Notes under the pieces: generated by a model
Told to the model about the DNA's origin: nothing
What the model saw: only the letters and a program-made list of their open reading frames with translations
Databases searched by the model: none
NCBI GenBank assembly: GCA_944325765.1
Contig: CALVBH010000007.1
Location: 1 to 63,771, forward strand
DNA: 63,771 nt
DNA from: an uncultured Bacteroidales bacterium
GTDB taxonomy: Bacteria > Bacteroidota > Bacteroidia > Bacteroidales > UBA932
Reading direction: 5' to 3'
Program-made: the position numbers and the translations under genes
Shown here: positions 63,571 to 63,771 of the stretch, in pieces
Numbering within the stretch: the first letter of the stretch is position 1
How the letters are laid out: each line of letters begins with the position of its first letter

Positions 63571-63771
63571 ATGCAGGACAGACTGGTTTCACGAAACAGG
63601 GAATGTGACGAACTGCAGCGGTGTCTGGAATCAGACCGCTCCGAATTTGTCATCATCAGCGGACGGAGGCGTATCGGCAAGACATATCTCATAGACAAGT
63701 TCTTCAACTATAAATATGATTTCACCTTTGTCGGCGAGCACAACACTCCGGCTTCGGTGCAGATACAGAAT
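63571..63771 (+). CDS. AAA ATPase of the archaeal ATPase/DUF234 type, N-terminal part (cut by window edge)
   Basis: The first 67 codons are present: MQDRLVSRNRECDELQRCLE, then FVIISGRRRIGKTYLIDKFF with Walker A Lys37. The opening Arg-x-x-E-x-x-x-L before the P-loop and the GRRR-I-GKT form are typical of the archaeal-ATPase-like group that is frequent in Bacteroidales genomes and usually carries a C-terminal nuclease-like DUF234 domain (not visible here). The function of the group is not settled; a link to mobile or defence functions is a guess. A cluster of inverted repeats lies directly upstream. Confidence 0.8.
   Translation, partial: MQDRLVSRNRECDELQRCLESDRSEFVIISGRRRIGKTYLIDKFFNYKYDFTFVGEHNTPASVQIQN

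Overview
The window looks like a chromosomal segment of a member of Bacteroidales, probably an uncultured gut-type lineage; I cannot name a genus. The signs are a SusC/SusD polysaccharide utilization locus (PUL) with a hybrid two-component regulator, many -7 boxes of the Bacteroidetes form TAnnTTTG, mostly weak Shine-Dalgarno sequences, frequent AGG/AGA arginine codons in core genes, and phylum-typical families (DUF4199, DUF4295, DUF4296, DUF4954, DUF5017). No rRNA, tRNA, CRISPR array, insertion sequence or prophage was seen.

Region by region. 0-2.8 kb: the start of a HAD phosphatase gene, a possible 41-residue ORF, and a Clp ATPase. 2.9-22 kb: a PUL. A leftward pair (polysaccharide lyase family 8, then a fimbrillin-like/beta-helix lipoprotein) and a leftward sensor-regulator face a rightward operon of GH95, SusC, SusD, a DUF5017 surface lipoprotein and a second PL8. 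22-29 kb: a broken DNA adenine methylase gene, gyrA, a TPR protein, a 200-base stretch filled by two long inverted repeats, then leftward phoH, capA-like and DUF389 genes. 30.5-38 kb: aldehyde dehydrogenase, rlmN, a patatin/outer-membrane protein, recX and DUF4954. 38-40.7 kb: a leftward DUF4199, glycosyltransferase and aldose epimerase group. 40.7-53.7 kb: translation genes (thrS, infC, rpmI, rplT, rpmB, rpmG, DUF4295, pheT) with lepB, ftsY, an amidohydrolase, a radical SAM protein, dtd and deoC. 53.7-60.7 kb: rng, a 30-residue mS38-like protein, HU, a calcium-type P-ATPase, a SpoU methyltransferase and glyA. 60.7-63.8 kb: an intact paralogue of the broken methylase, an HxlR regulator facing a secreted metallo-beta-lactamase-fold protein, and the start of an AAA ATPase preceded by a cluster of inverted repeats.

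How the genes work together. The PUL should detect, cut, import and defucosylate a uronic-acid polymer: one lyase is a lipoprotein (surface), the other has an ordinary signal peptide (periplasm), and the regulator sits between the two transcription units. The most interesting non-coding signals are infC, which appears to start at AUC behind a perfect AGGAGG and a chain of hairpins, and the similar AGGAGG with the same 8-base spacing before the DUF4295 gene. The broken and intact methylase paralogues 38 kb apart record a duplication followed by an internal deletion.

All family calls come from reading motifs; no database search was run.
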